Assembly: GCA_963728545.1 (NCBI GenBank)
Contig: CAVSKO010000002.1
Span: 5,270,001 to 5,334,000 of the forward strand
Source of the DNA: DASUNP01 sp963728545
GTDB taxonomy: Bacteria > Acidobacteriota > Blastocatellia > UBA7656
DNA length: 64,000 nucleotides
Reading direction: 5' to 3'
Positions 9,386 through 17,927 of this stretch are shown piece by piece. A model generated the notes under the pieces. It was not told where the DNA came from. It saw nothing but the letters and a program-made list of their open reading frames with translations, and ran no database searches. Positions within the stretch are counted from its first letter, which is position 1, and each line of letters starts with the position of its first letter. Position numbers and translations under genes: made by a program.

Positions 9386-9877
9386 TCAACGGAAAAGCGC
9401 GTCAATGTCCTCTTCTGTTATCTCCGCAAACGGGGAGTCGAATGAGACCCCCAGATCGCTCTCGCGGGCGATCTTAGAATTGATCGAATCGAATATCATA
9501 GTCATCTCGGCCGTCGCGCGCTTCACACGCAGACGGACAAGACCCAGGCTCGAGCGATCATCGAATATCACGACTAAAATCACGCGAGAAGCTACTATCG
9601 ATATGTGTATATTATCTCGCTCGCCTTCGTGCGACAGTACGGGAAAGCCGCGCTCGCCTATCAAGTGGGCCAGCCCGTCGGTTGCGGCGACGTTGCCTGC
9701 CGTCAGGCTTGCGAGGCTCGTTGTGTCGAGGTTGAGCATCTCTCCGTGCGCGGCAATCTGCTGCCCGCTTTTATCGACGAGAAAGACAAACTTCGCGTTC
9801 GCGTCCGCGCACAACCTGGTTATCACGTGCTTGAGTTGCTCGTACTCCTTCTCATACATTACGACCGGAGTGGTCAT
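9386..9877 (-). CDS. mglB: MglB-type Roadblock/LC7 protein
   Basis: Predicted GTPase-activating partner of MglA. The start at 9877 is preceded by AAGGAG 5-6 bases upstream; the frame is open further upstream but those residues look random. The 163 residues show the Roadblock/LC7 fold pattern: KFVFLVDKSGQQIAAHGE, then LASLTAGNVAATDGLAHLIGE, and VILVVIFDDRSSLGLVRLRVKRA. The acidic end ITEEDIDALFR is typical of MglB. The mglB-mglA order and spacing imply an operon, with the M20 peptidase gene reading away divergently. Confidence 0.88.
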   Translation of the reverse strand: MTTPVVMYEKEYEQLKHVITRLCADANAKFVFLVDKSGQQIAAHGEMLNLDTTSLASLTAGNVAATDGLAHLIGERGFPVLSHEGERDNIHISIVASRVILVVIFDDRSSLGLVRLRVKRATAEMTMIFDSINSKIARESDLGVSFDSPFAEITEEDIDALFR

Positions 9878-10067
9878 CACTTCTCCTTGCTCTTGGACCG
9901 ATTTTTTGAAGTGCCTGGCTTCACAGGCACCGCGCCCGACTCTTAACGCCTGTCTGTCGGGTTGGGATATATGGCCGATTAGCAGGGGCATTTGTGGGGT
10001 AAGGCTTTTATAGCATGCCTGAGCAACGCTCACAAGACTTTTAATCACACGTCTTGAGGTGCGCTGC

Positions 10068-10096
10068 TTGCCCGTCCGAAACGCGGAATGTATGAT
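10068..10096 (+). promoter_or_regulatory. Sigma70-type promoter for the M20 peptidase gene
   Basis: TTGCCC (10068-10073), a 17-base spacer and TATGAT (10091-10096), 28 bases before the chosen ATG. AAGGAG at about 10111 is the ribosome site. Confidence 0.5.
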
Positions 10097-10124
10097 CAAT
10101 TCAGCTCGCTTAAAGGAGACTCGA

Positions 10125-11291
10125 ATGGAATCGAAATTCGTAAAGCACGTCAACCGCGACGAGATTGTATATATTGTTTCCGAGCTTGTGCGCCAGGACA
10201 CTACAAACCCGCCCGGCAACGAGCATCTCTGCAAAGAGATAGTCACAGATTGCATGAAGCGGCTGGGGATGGAAATCTCTTATTACGAAAAAGAGCCGAA
10301 CCGAACTAACATAGTCGGCCGCATAGGCACGGGCTCGAAGTCTATAGGGTTTGTCTCGCATATGGATGTCGTGCCGCCGGGCGAGCTGGAACAGTGGAAC
10401 ACGCCGCCGTTCGAGCCTACGATTCTGGACGGAAGAATTCATGGGCGCGGCACACTCGACGACAAGGGATCGTTCGCCTGCGCCTATTCGGCCTGCAAAG
10501 CTTTTCTGGCGGAGCACTCGGAATTTGACGGCACTATATATTTGATCGCGGCGGCTGACGAGGAGCTTGGCTCGGAGCTTGGCATAATCTATCTGGTCGA
10601 AGAGTGCGGGGTAAAGTTCGACGTGGCGATCATCCCCGACGGCGGGCGCATGGATCTGTCGATCTACGGCGAGAAGGGCATAATGTGGGTCGAGCTTGTC
10701 AGTAAGGGAATACAGGCGCACGGCTCGACCCCCGAGCTTGGCCGCAACGCAATAATTCCGCTAGCGGAGTTGATTGCCGAATTGAAATCGCTCGACCTCG
10801 GAGCCAGTTACGATCATTCATTCGACGGGTGGACGATGAACGTGGGGACGATCCAGGGCGGCTCATCTGCAAACACCGTCCCTGCGATGGCGCGAGCCAC
10901 AATCGATTTCCGGCTCCCGGCAGGAATTACAAAGCAACAGGTGCTGTCAAAGATCGATGAGAAGATCGAAGCCGTTCGCCGTCGCTCTCCTGACGCGGAG
11001 CTTAACGCAACAGTGCTGCACGAAACCGAGCCGCATATCTCGGACAAAAACTCCATCATCATAAGGAGCTTTGACCAGGCGGCTCGCCGTCTGGGGTTGC
11101 CGATGAATTACGAGACGTTCGGCGGCAACACCGTGGCAAAAAATCTTTTCTTCGCCGGCATAACTTCGGTGGTACATTATCCCGGCGACGACAAGCTGGC
11201 GCACGTGCCTAACGAATTTGTCATCATAGATGAGCTGGTGACAGGCTCTGTTCTGTACGCCGAAACGCTCGAAGCCTATTTCTTCGGCTAG
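10125..11291 (+). CDS. M20-family metallopeptidase/deacylase (ArgE/DapE/CPG2 group)
   Basis: A zinc-dependent hydrolase removing an acyl or amino acid group in the cytoplasm; the substrate is unknown. Start ATG 10125 follows AAGGAG, giving 388 residues, normal for the family. Metal and catalytic motifs are visible: SHMDVVPPG (His79, Asp81), RGTLDDKG (Asp112), the catalytic Glu pair in AADEELGSE (146-147), and a late His in SVVHYPGD. The dimerisation (lid) domain lies at about 180-290, with GIQAHGSTP marking its start. A promoter is seen 28 bases upstream. It is divergent from mglBA and followed 41 bases later by the transglycosylase gene. Confidence 0.85.
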   Translation: MESKFVKHVNRDEIVYIVSELVRQDTTNPPGNEHLCKEIVTDCMKRLGMEISYYEKEPNRTNIVGRIGTGSKSIGFVSHMDVVPPGELEQWNTPPFEPTILDGRIHGRGTLDDKGSFACAYSACKAFLAEHSEFDGTIYLIAAADEELGSELGIIYLVEECGVKFDVAIIPDGGRMDLSIYGEKGIMWVELVSKGIQAHGSTPELGRNAIIPLAELIAELKSLDLGASYDHSFDGWTMNVGTIQGGSSANTVPAMARATIDFRLPAGITKQQVLSKIDEKIEAVRRRSPDAELNATVLHETEPHISDKNSIIIRSFDQAARRLGLPMNYETFGGNTVAKNLFFAGITSVVHYPGDDKLAHVPNEFVIIDELVTGSVLYAETLEAYFFG

Positions 11292-11332
11292 AGCTTGTAG
11301 TAACTTCCGAGAATCCAGTTCAAGGGGTAAAG

Positions 11333-13785
11333 ATGTTTCGAGCAATCAGCGCCGCGCTCTTTTTTACGCTAATCGTGTTCGCAAGCCAATCGCACGGGCA
11401 GAGCTTACAAACAAAAGCGAACGAGATTCGCGCCGCTATGGACGCGCGCGATTTCGAGCGAGCCGAAACGTTGACGCGCGCGCTTCAAGCCGCAGACCCC
11501 GCTCTGTTTACCGCGAACAATTATGATTACCTGCTGGCCCGCCTCGCTCAGCGTCGCGGCGCGAATGCGGAAGCCCAGGGCTTTTATCTGAAGCTGGTTG
11601 AACAGGAGATCGAATCTTGCGCAATACGCTTTGTGGCATCTTTCACAACTCGCGCGCGCGTCGGGCGACCTCGCGCTTGAGCGACAATACATCACGCGGC
11701 TTTTGACCTCGTTTCCATCCAGCACGCTCACGCGCGTCGGGCGCGAGCGCATGATAGAGAGCCTTGGTGAAAGCGGCGACTGGCGCACGAGCGTTGCGCT
11801 TCTTCGCCCGATTGCAGCGACGCGAGGCGTGCTTGGGCGCAGCGCGATGGCCCGGCTTGGTGAGGCTTATTCAAAGGCAGGAGACTCACAGACCGCGCGC
11901 ACGACGTTCGATCAGTTGTTGTCCGGCTCGCGTGATGATTACGCGCTTGCCGCAGCCTCGGGGCTCGATGCGCTTGACCGTCAAGCGGGGGCGCGGCCCT
12001 CGGAGTTTGAAGCCCTGCGGCGCGCGCGAGTCTATCTGTTCAACCGCCACTGGAGCGAAGCGCGCGCGCACCTTCTCGACATAGTCCAGCGGTTTCCAGA
12101 GAGCCTCAATCGCGCGGAAGCGCTCTACCAGACGGGCTTCACCTTTTATCGCGAAGACAATTACGACGAAGCTATCAAATGGTTCGAGCGCGCCCACGCG
12201 GAATTCCCGGCGAAAAAAGAGGGCGAGCAAGGCTACTATTACGTGGGCACTGCGCTACAGAAAGCGCGGCGTTATGATGAAGCCGCGCGTCGCTACAGCG
12301 ATTTCATCACGGCTTATCCCGAAAGCGAGCTGCTCGAAGGCGCGTATCGCAACGTGGTCGATAGCCTCCGCTACGCGGGCAAATATGTTGAGGCGATCAG
12401 TTGGTCGCGGCGCATCGGTGAAGACTTCGCAGGAAAGCCTCTGGTCGTGGTCGCCCTCTACAACGAAGCGAAGATCGAGCTTGTGCGCGGTCGATTCAAT
12501 GAAGCGATACAGCTTTTAACCCGCCTTCAAGCGCAGCCAATCTATCCGCGACTTGTGAGCGCGCCGATTCGCGGCGAAGCCGCCTTCTTGCGCATATATG
12601 CGCTTGAGCGGATGGGAAGGATTTCGGAAGCCGTACAGCTTTACCTTGCGATACCTGACGAGCGCGATAACTATTTCGGCCATCGAGCTACGGAGCGGTT
12701 GCTTGCGATTGGCCGAACCGAACAGGGGCGACGCGTCATAGAACCGCTTGCCCGCAGCTTTCGCGACCAGGCGCGCGCGGCGTTGCAGGCTACGCGCTAC
12801 GGCGAAGCGAAAGCTGCGGCCTTGCGCGCGCTCCGGCTAACGGAAGACGCAAACGTTCAGCGAGATTTATTGACCATCTTGCGGGCAAGCTACAGCCGGC
12901 TTCCTGCTTACTCAACGGTCTCGCGCTTTCAGTTGACACAGGCCGCGCGCAGCTCAGTCACAAGCCCCGTGAGCGACATGTCGCGGCAGTCGCTCGCAGC
13001 GGAGTTGATGTTTCTGGGACTGTACGATGAGGGCGCGACAGAGTTGAGGCTGGGCGGTTTTGGCGGCGCGCGCTCGGCGCTGGATTCGAGCGACGACGCG
13101 CAGCCGGACGACAACTCGCCGCGCGCGGTGCAGGTTTCTACCTCAACGGCGGGAGGCGACACTGCATACTCGCTTGCCGTTTACAGCAATCGCGGAGATC
13201 ACGCGCAGTACGCCATCGCATTTGCCGAGCCGGTTTTTAGCTCGATTCCGAAAGACTACCTTATAGAGCTTATGCCGCGCGATCTGGCGGAGTTGATGTA
13301 CCCCGCGCCGTACCGCGACGCGCTCAACCGTTACGCGCCCCGGCTCGGAGTCGACCCTCGCCTGGTGCTCGCGCTCGCGCGGCAAGAGAGCCGGTTCAAT
13401 CCGTCGGTCAAAAGCCCTGCCGCCGCTCGCGGGCTCTTGCAATTCATCTCAGAGACGGCTACGAAGACTGCCAATGACGAAGGGATAAAAGATTTCGAGC
13501 TTGATGACGTGTATGACCCTGAGATCGCCGTGCGGCTGGCGACGCGATACACGGCAGACCTGTTCAAGGTCTTTCCCAACAATCCGCATGCGGTTGCTGC
13601 ATCCTATAATACCGGCGACCCGAACGTCGAGCGGTGGATATTCCGCGCGCAATCAAACGACGTTCGATCTGTTGCTTGCCGAGATAGCAATCCCCGAAAC
13701 GAAAGACTACCTGGCAAAGGTGATGAACAACTACCGCGCTTATCGGCATCTCTACACCGACGACCTGGCACCGCGCCTGCCATAA
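11333..13785 (+). CDS. Soluble lytic murein transglycosylase with TPR-like domain, two +1 frameshifts
   Basis: A periplasmic Slt70-like enzyme that cleaves peptidoglycan. A signal peptide opens at ATG 11333. A long superhelix of TPR-like repeats follows, then the SLT catalytic domain with the catalytic Glu in ALARQESRFNP, AARGLLQF and AASYNTGDPNVERW. The protein runs through three frames: 11333 to about 11608, about 11610 to 13661, and 13663 to the stop at 13785 (ending TKDYLAKVMNNYRAYRHLY). The breaks sit at GGAGATCGAA (GATC 11608-11611) and GACGTTCGAT (GTTC 13662-13665); removing one base at each gives a continuous protein of about 815 residues. Without the correction the middle frame would read on to 13937. 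Confidence 0.82.
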
Positions 13786-13957
13786 AAAATGCGAGTCGCG
13801 AAACAGGCTTCCACGGCCAGTTTCGCGGCTTTGCGTGCTCGCGAATCAATATGACGGGCGGTGAAATTATCCGTGCCGAAGTTTTTTCGCGCCGGTCGCT
13901 AACCTTTTGCGCCTATCATGTCTCTTTAATCATGTAGGGTCGAGTTTCGGAGCGTGG

Positions 13958-14545
13958 ATGGCAAAGACAGACCTGGAGCCGCCCGATGAGGTGCTTGTAG
14001 TTGCGGCTATAGTGGGCGATCTGGAGGCGTTCGACGAGCTTGCCGCCCGGTACCGCGCAGCCGTTGTGCGGGCGGCGCAGGCGATAGTCGGGCGCGAAGA
14101 CGCCGAAGATGTCGCGCAGGATGCGCTGCTGCTTGCCTTCAAAGCGCTGCCGTCGATTGAAGACCCTCGGAAGTTTGCCGCGTGGCTTCAAGCCATCACC
14201 AGGCATCGCGCCTTGCGGTTGAGCAAACGCGAACGCGCCCGAAAAGGTGTGAGCGTCGAGCTTGACGATTTGCTGCTTGAAAGCGTCGAGGCTCTCTCTC
14301 GTCCGCTTGTCGCGAGCTGGCCGGACGATGAGATGGCGAGGGCGCTTGAACGAGTGCCTGCCGATTACGCCTTAGTGCTGCGCCTGCGGTTTCTTGACGA
14401 GATGCCGCTCAAACGCATAGCGGCATTCCTGAACGTGCCGGTCTCTACGGTGAAGTGGCGCGTGCATCGCGGCAAGCAATTACTTCGCGAGCAGATAGAA
14501 CTTTTGAGTCTCGGAGGTGAGCAATGGAAAGAGAAAAAGAGATAG
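13958..14545 (+). CDS. ECF-type RNA polymerase sigma factor
   Basis: A sigma-70 family group 4 factor directing RNA polymerase to a small regulon. Region 2 is visible as DLEAFDELAARYRAAVVRAA followed by DAEDVAQDALLLAFKAL; region 4 is LERVPADYALVLRLRFLDEM with the helix-turn-helix LKRIAAFLNVPVSTVKWRVH. ATG 13958 is preferred because residues from the earlier in-frame ATG (13907) do not look like sigma sequence. The last 22 bases overlap the start of the next gene, which suggests translational coupling and that the next gene may be its regulator. Confidence 0.85.
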   Translation: MAKTDLEPPDEVLVVAAIVGDLEAFDELAARYRAAVVRAAQAIVGREDAEDVAQDALLLAFKALPSIEDPRKFAAWLQAITRHRALRLSKRERARKGVSVELDDLLLESVEALSRPLVASWPDDEMARALERVPADYALVLRLRFLDEMPLKRIAAFLNVPVSTVKWRVHRGKQLLREQIELLSLGGEQWKEKKR

Positions 14546-14980
14546 CGAAACTTGTAAACGTGCTGCGCCGGACGGCGCGCATGGCCATGCAGTCGGAATG
14601 GACTGGCAGCGGGCAAGATGCTGCGGCTTTCTGTGTCGAGCAGTATAACCGCGTCCTCGCCCGCCTCAAGGAGATCGAACGCGGATGTCGGAGCCGTGTT
14701 CGACGCGCTGCCCGCGGGCAGCACGCTAACGGTCGCGGCGATGGCCTGCCGCCAGCTAGCCGCTTATTACGAAGACGAAGTCCCCTCGGCGCGATGGGGC
14801 AGAGCCTACGGCATGGCGTTTGATCCTGATAAGTTCAAAGACTTCTGGCAAAAGTCGGCGCGCGAGATCGAAGACCTCGGCGAGTTTATACGCGAAAGCG
14901 TGGAAGAATGGGCGCGGTGCCGCACAGGAGAAACCAGGAAACAGCGACAGGACAAGACAGAGCCACAGACGAGCGAATGA
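14524..14980 (+). CDS. Unknown protein coupled to the sigma factor, split by a +1 frameshift
   Basis: No family recognised. ATG 14524 has a strong GGAGGTGAGC site inside the end of the sigma gene. The first frame reads MEREKEIAKLVNVLRRTARM and on to VLARLKEIE; the second continues NADVGAVFDALPAGSTLTVAAMAC, AYYEDEVPSARWGRAYGMAFD and ends KTEPQTSE at 14980. Removing one base in GGAGATCGAA (GATC 14673-14676) gives about 151 residues, mostly helical, with no membrane segment and no zinc motif. Position suggests an anti-sigma or accessory role; that is inference only. Confidence 0.6.
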
Positions 14981-15014
14981 AGAATTGAGAATCACGAATT
15001 AAGAGTGTGTATGA

Positions 15015-15200
15015 AAGCCTCGAAGAGGCGCAATTCAATAGCACAGGGCAACGCCCCAGGTCGTGAGCATTAGTTTATACAAGCCCTGAAAGGGCGAGAT
15101 AATTCGACAATTTATTTCGCCCTTTCAGGGCTTTAAATCATTTGTGTTGCCGAACACAGGGCGTTGCCCTGTGCTATTGAATTGCGCCCCTTTGGGGCTT
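15015..15200. repeat. 186-bp nested inverted-repeat element (GCCCTGAAAGGGCG core)
   Basis: A perfect 30-bp inverted repeat forms the outer stem: 15027-15056 against 15159-15188 (begins GGCGCAATTCAATAGC). Beyond it, 12 more bases per side pair imperfectly and each end can fold on itself. Inside is a second perfect 17-bp inverted repeat, AAGCCCTGAAAGGGCGA (15081-15097) against 15117-15133. Just before it, 14975-15008 shows 7-bp periodicity (AGAATTG, AGAATCA, CGAATTA). The architecture matches the element at 49697-49882. Confidence 0.7.
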
Positions 15201-15460
15201 ATTGACTATACTTTCAAACAAGCTGTAAGAATCCTTCTTAGACTTATTCTCCCCGGAAATTCTTACATAGCGCAATGGTAATCTTTACCCTTGTTTTGGC
15301 GAAACCTGCGTCTCTACCCCTTATTTTAAGCAAATTTACGCTGTTTTAGATGGCGGCATAGGTCTTGCACCATCATCCGTGGGGCAGAGATACGGGTAAT
15401 GAATAATGTCATTTTCCGTTCTCTTATTAGGTTACTGTGGTGAGGACGGTAACCACGATA
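15201..15460. other. Intergenic leader of the OmpA-type gene
   Basis: No gene is supported. Near the end, GGTTAC (15430-15435) can pair with GTAACC (15449-15454), and GTGGT (15437-15441) with ACCAC (15452-15456), which are mutually exclusive folds just before the palindrome at 15461. No known riboswitch consensus was matched. Confidence 0.35.
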
Positions 15461-15498
15461 GGCGATGCGGATAATTAATTATCCGCATCGCCTTTTAT
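15461..15498 (+). terminator. Perfect 32-bp palindrome plus T-run (attenuator-like)
   Basis: GGCGATGCGGATAATT is followed directly by its exact complement (15461-15492) and then TTTTA. It lies only 28 bases before the ATG of the OmpA-type lipoprotein gene, so it may end an upstream transcript or act as an attenuator. The core AATTAATT is shared with the palindrome at 17871. Confidence 0.55.
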
Positions 15499-15525
15499 GT
15501 AAGACCTATAAGTGGGAGCACATAT

Positions 15526-16245
15526 ATGAAAAAAAGGATCACAGTCGTATTCGCTCTGAGCCTTTTAGTAGTTTTAGGTTCCGCCGCGTGCGCCACCAAG
15601 AAATACGCGCGCAATCGAATAAACGAGCGCGTCACCCCATTAGAGCAGCGCACGGGCGAGTTGGAAGAGAGTTCGCGCCGCAACACTCAGGACATCTCAA
15701 CCCTGAGCACGGATATAAATGATGTGCGAGGCCGCACCGACCGCGCGCAATCGCAGGCCGACGCCGCACTCACTCGCGCCGGCGAAGCCTCGACCCGCGC
15801 AGGCACTGTCGAAGGGTCCGTCAATGATTTGCGCACCAACCTCGACAAATACTCGCTCCAGAATACCGCGACGTTGAACTTCAAGTTCGACAGCTTTGCG
15901 CTGACCCCCGAATCGCAAGAGAGCCTGGATCAATTGGCATCGCAGATAAAGGACCGCCAGAATTTTATACTTGAGATACAGGGCTTTGCCGATGCGACCG
16001 GCAAAGACTCTTACAACAATCAGCTCACGCAGAAACGCGCGGATGCCGTGCGCCGCTACCTGGCCGAACAGCACGACATACCGCTTTTCAGAATGCATAT
16101 ACTCGGTTTCGGCGAGGTTCGCGCGGTGGCAGACAATAAGACGCGCGCGGGCCGCGCTCAAAATCGCCGCGTCGAGATACGCTTGCTCACTCGCAACGTG
16201 ACCGATCAGCAATCAACGCCGACCACTTCCACGTCGCAAAAATAA
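15526..16245 (+). CDS. OmpA/Pal-type outer-membrane lipoprotein with coiled coil
   Basis: Predicted to link the outer membrane to peptidoglycan. ATG 15526 follows GGGAG. The signal peptide ends in a lipobox (GSAAC, Cys about residue 22). Residues 35-115 form a heptad-rich coiled coil (LEQRTGELEESSRR, then ALTRAGEASTRAGTVEGSV), and 120-225 are the OmpA C-like domain with FKFDSFALTPES, IQGFADATGKDSYN, LTQKRADAVRRYL and the final RAQNRRVEIRL, which holds the diaminopimelate-binding Arg region. The layout is close to acidobacterial Pal/Lpp-like proteins. A strong terminator follows at 16303. Confidence 0.88.
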   Translation: MKKRITVVFALSLLVVLGSAACATKKYARNRINERVTPLEQRTGELEESSRRNTQDISTLSTDINDVRGRTDRAQSQADAALTRAGEASTRAGTVEGSVNDLRTNLDKYSLQNTATLNFKFDSFALTPESQESLDQLASQIKDRQNFILEIQGFADATGKDSYNNQLTQKRADAVRRYLAEQHDIPLFRMHILGFGEVRAVADNKTRAGRAQNRRVEIRLLTRNVTDQQSTPTTSTSQK

Positions 16246-16302
16246 GTCTGCCTTCTCCTTGAACGGCTAGAACCAAAGCCGCATCTAGTAGCCTCCTATA
16301 GA

Positions 16303-16330
16303 AAGGCGGGTCACACGGCCCGCCTTTTTT
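16303..16330 (+). terminator. Rho-independent terminator of the OmpA-type gene
   Basis: AAGGCGGG (16303-16310) pairs with CCCGCCTT (16319-16326), followed by a run of T to 16330. Confidence 0.9.
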
Positions 16331-16391
16331 GTACCTGGCCTGCGCGCTTAACACTTTTGTAACATAACAAATTGCTGCTCCGTCGCGGGCA

Positions 16392-16420
16392 TTGACATAC
16401 GTTACGGGTATGACTATCTT
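16392..16420 (+). promoter_or_regulatory. Strong sigma70-type promoter
   Basis: TTGACA (16392-16397), a 17-base spacer and TATCTT (16415-16420), about 80 bases before the small gene at 16503. This is the best promoter match in the window. Confidence 0.65.
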
Positions 16421-16502
16421 AGCCATGCAGTAACTGTGTCGGTTGGCTTATCAGGTCAATACACCAGATCCTGTTCGACCCCCTATTGACAGGAGACTCA
16501 AG

Positions 16503-16721
16503 ATGCCCAATACCAGGATAGACGATTTATTAAACGCCTACTTTAATCGCCCGGTAAAAGAATACGCGAAAGCAGTCACCGAGATAAAAGGAAGCGGCGG
16601 GCTTACACCAGAAGAGGTCAGTGCAATAAACAATCAGCTACGATTTATCAATGCCTGCACGATAGTACGGCAGGCGGGCGGGCGTGGAATGCAAAACCGC
16701 GCTCGAAGCTCGGAAGGCTGA
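16503..16721 (+). CDS. Small 72-residue hypothetical protein
   Basis: No family recognised. ATG 16503 (MPNTRIDDLLNAYFNRPVK) is preceded by AGGAG with correct spacing, by a consensus promoter, and is followed by a hairpin, so it is a well-formed single-gene unit. The protein is polar and basic with a likely helical first half (EYAKAVTEIKGSGGLTPEEV), and has no membrane segment or signal. Reading from the in-frame upstream start at 16443 would add 20 unlikely residues. Confidence 0.55.
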   Translation: MPNTRIDDLLNAYFNRPVKEYAKAVTEIKGSGGLTPEEVSAINNQLRFINACTIVRQAGGRGMQNRARSSEG

Positions 16722-16748
16722 GGGTCAAAGATTCCGACCCTCAATAAT
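16719..16748 (+). terminator. Stem-loop after the small gene
   Basis: TGAGGGTC (16719-16726) pairs with GACCCTCA (16736-16743) and overlaps the stop codon. Only AATAATTAT follows, so termination would be weak. Confidence 0.45.
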
Positions 16749-16831
16749 TATCGGCGAGCGCCCGAGATGATTTCACACTTATTTAATGATGAAGTCATTT
16801 TCTGCTAACCGGCTTGCCCTATCTTAGCATC

Positions 16832-16966
16832 AATACTTCAACGCATTCGGTACCTCGAATCGCGGCGCGGCAAACGGGAGGCGATCCGAATCTGCCGCGC
16901 CGCAGTGGTGACCTCCTCGACGGTGGAACAGGCCCACGCACTCACCTGCCTGTTCCACCGAGTTTT
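16832..16966 (+). ncRNA. Candidate structured RNA ending in a terminator
   Basis: A gene-free stretch with dense structure. An 11-bp perfect stem GCGGCGCGGCA/TGCCGCGCCGC (16862-16872 with 16893-16903) has a loop holding GGGAGG (16876-16881), which can pair with CCTCC at 16912-16916 as a pseudoknot. This is followed by a 13-bp perfect terminator stem CGGTGGAACAGGC/GCCTGTTCCACCG (16921-16933 with 16948-16960) and AGTTTTA. A TATCTT box at 16820-16825 could be its -10 element, but no -35 box was found. No named RNA family was recognised. Confidence 0.35.
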
Positions 16967-17000
16967 ATAAAGCCATAAGAATCACACGTGCGAGGGCATA

Positions 17001-17041
17001 AATTAAAAGAGCAGCGACGATAAAGCAAGCGTCGCTGCTCT
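17001..17041 (-). terminator. Terminator of the minus-strand coiled-coil gene
   Basis: A perfect 12-bp stem AGAGCAGCGACG (17008-17019) with 17030-17041. On the minus strand it is followed by TTTTAATT. Confidence 0.8.
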
Positions 17042-17072
17042 GTCGAGGGGGTCCTGCGTGTTAAGATTTGTC

Positions 17073-17471
17073 TTAAAGCGAGGTGTTACAAGAATCGGCC
17101 TGCTTGAGCATTTCCTCCAGTTCGCGTTTTTGCGTCTCCAATTCGTTGGTGAGCCGCGCTAAGGTGGCATTGTTGATGGGCAGGGCCTCGCGCGCCCAGA
17201 TCAGTTCTTCGCGCTCCGACTTTGTCGCCACACCATCGCGGCTGCAACGCGCTTCAAGGTAATCAACGCGTGCGCCGAGCGATGAAAGGTAGTATTCGGC
17301 CTGGCCCAGCTTGGCGGCAGCGAGTTTCAATTCGAGTTTCTTTGCGTGAATGGCTGCCTTGCGAACCTGTTCCTCTGATGCGCTCGACCCGTTGGAAATG
17401 TGATGGAGCGTCTTTTGAGCCATCTCCAGGTCCGCCACGCATCCATTAATTGCATATCTCTTTTCAACCAT
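17073..17471 (-). CDS. Coiled-coil hypothetical protein
   Basis: 132 residues, no recognised family. Almost all helical with long heptad runs (KLELKLAAAKLGQAEYYLSSL, then LARLTNELETQKRELEEML), so a coiled-coil oligomer is likely. There is no signal peptide or membrane helix. Start ATG 17471 follows GGGAG. It has its own terminator downstream and lies 50 bases after the next minus-strand gene (17522-17752), with which it may be cotranscribed. Two isolated Cys residues near the ends have no obvious role. Confidence 0.55.
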   Translation of the reverse strand: MVEKRYAINGCVADLEMAQKTLHHISNGSSASEEQVRKAAIHAKKLELKLAAAKLGQAEYYLSSLGARVDYLEARCSRDGVATKSEREELIWAREALPINNATLARLTNELETQKRELEEMLKQADSCNTSL

Positions 17472-17521
17472 TGCTTACTCCCCATCAATCTTTCTACCTC
17501 CCCAGGTGGGTTGAGAGGGCT

Positions 17522-17752
17522 TCATTTACCTACTCGCGCTTCCCTTCGAACGCGCTTGAGCGCCTTTTGCAGCCGCATAAGGTCGTGTACTTCGCGCTCT
17601 ATCTCGCGCCGCTTCCGGTGCCGCGCAGCCAGACTGACTTCACCGGCCTCAAAAGCCTCATTATATTCGCGGACCACTCGTCTTATGATTTCGACACGGT
17701 GGCTGGCTTCATTCTCTAATCGTTCGGCGGTTCTTTTTAGTCCTTTTGCCAC
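17522..17752 (-). CDS. Small basic coiled-coil protein
   Basis: 76 residues, no recognised family. Highly charged and helical (RLENEASHRVEIIRRVVREYNE, then KRREIEREVHDLMRLQKALKR), with net positive charge. The likely start is GTG 17752, and the ribosome site is weak. It is paired with the second coiled-coil gene at 17073-17471. The small size and unusual start keep confidence moderate. Confidence 0.5.
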   Translation of the reverse strand: MAKGLKRTAERLENEASHRVEIIRRVVREYNEAFEAGEVSLAARHRKRREIEREVHDLMRLQKALKRVRREARVGK

Positions 17753-17870
17753 TGATATGACCCGCTTAACCCCGATTCGTTTGGTTTCCTGCCGACTATA
17801 AGGTTAAGCCAGGTGTCTTAGTTAGATATGACCTCGCCTTTAAATTTTTGTTAATTTTTCAGGCGATGCT

Positions 17871-17908
17871 GCGGAGTAATGAGAGAATTAATTCTCTCAT
17901 TACTCCGC
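17871..17908. repeat. Perfect 38-bp palindrome
   Basis: GCGGAGTAATGAGAGAATT (17871-17889) is followed with no spacer by its exact complement (17890-17908). It lies 19 bases downstream of the minus-strand gene at 17928, so it could be its terminator although no T-run follows, or an operator. The AATTAATT core matches the palindrome at 15461. Confidence 0.6.
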
Positions 17909-17927
17909 TCTATCAATTGGATAAGCG

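Noticed and set aside
15201..15460. Known riboswitch upstream of the OmpA-type gene
   Set aside because: Paired segments exist, but no cyclic-di-GMP, cobalamin or other consensus could be matched.
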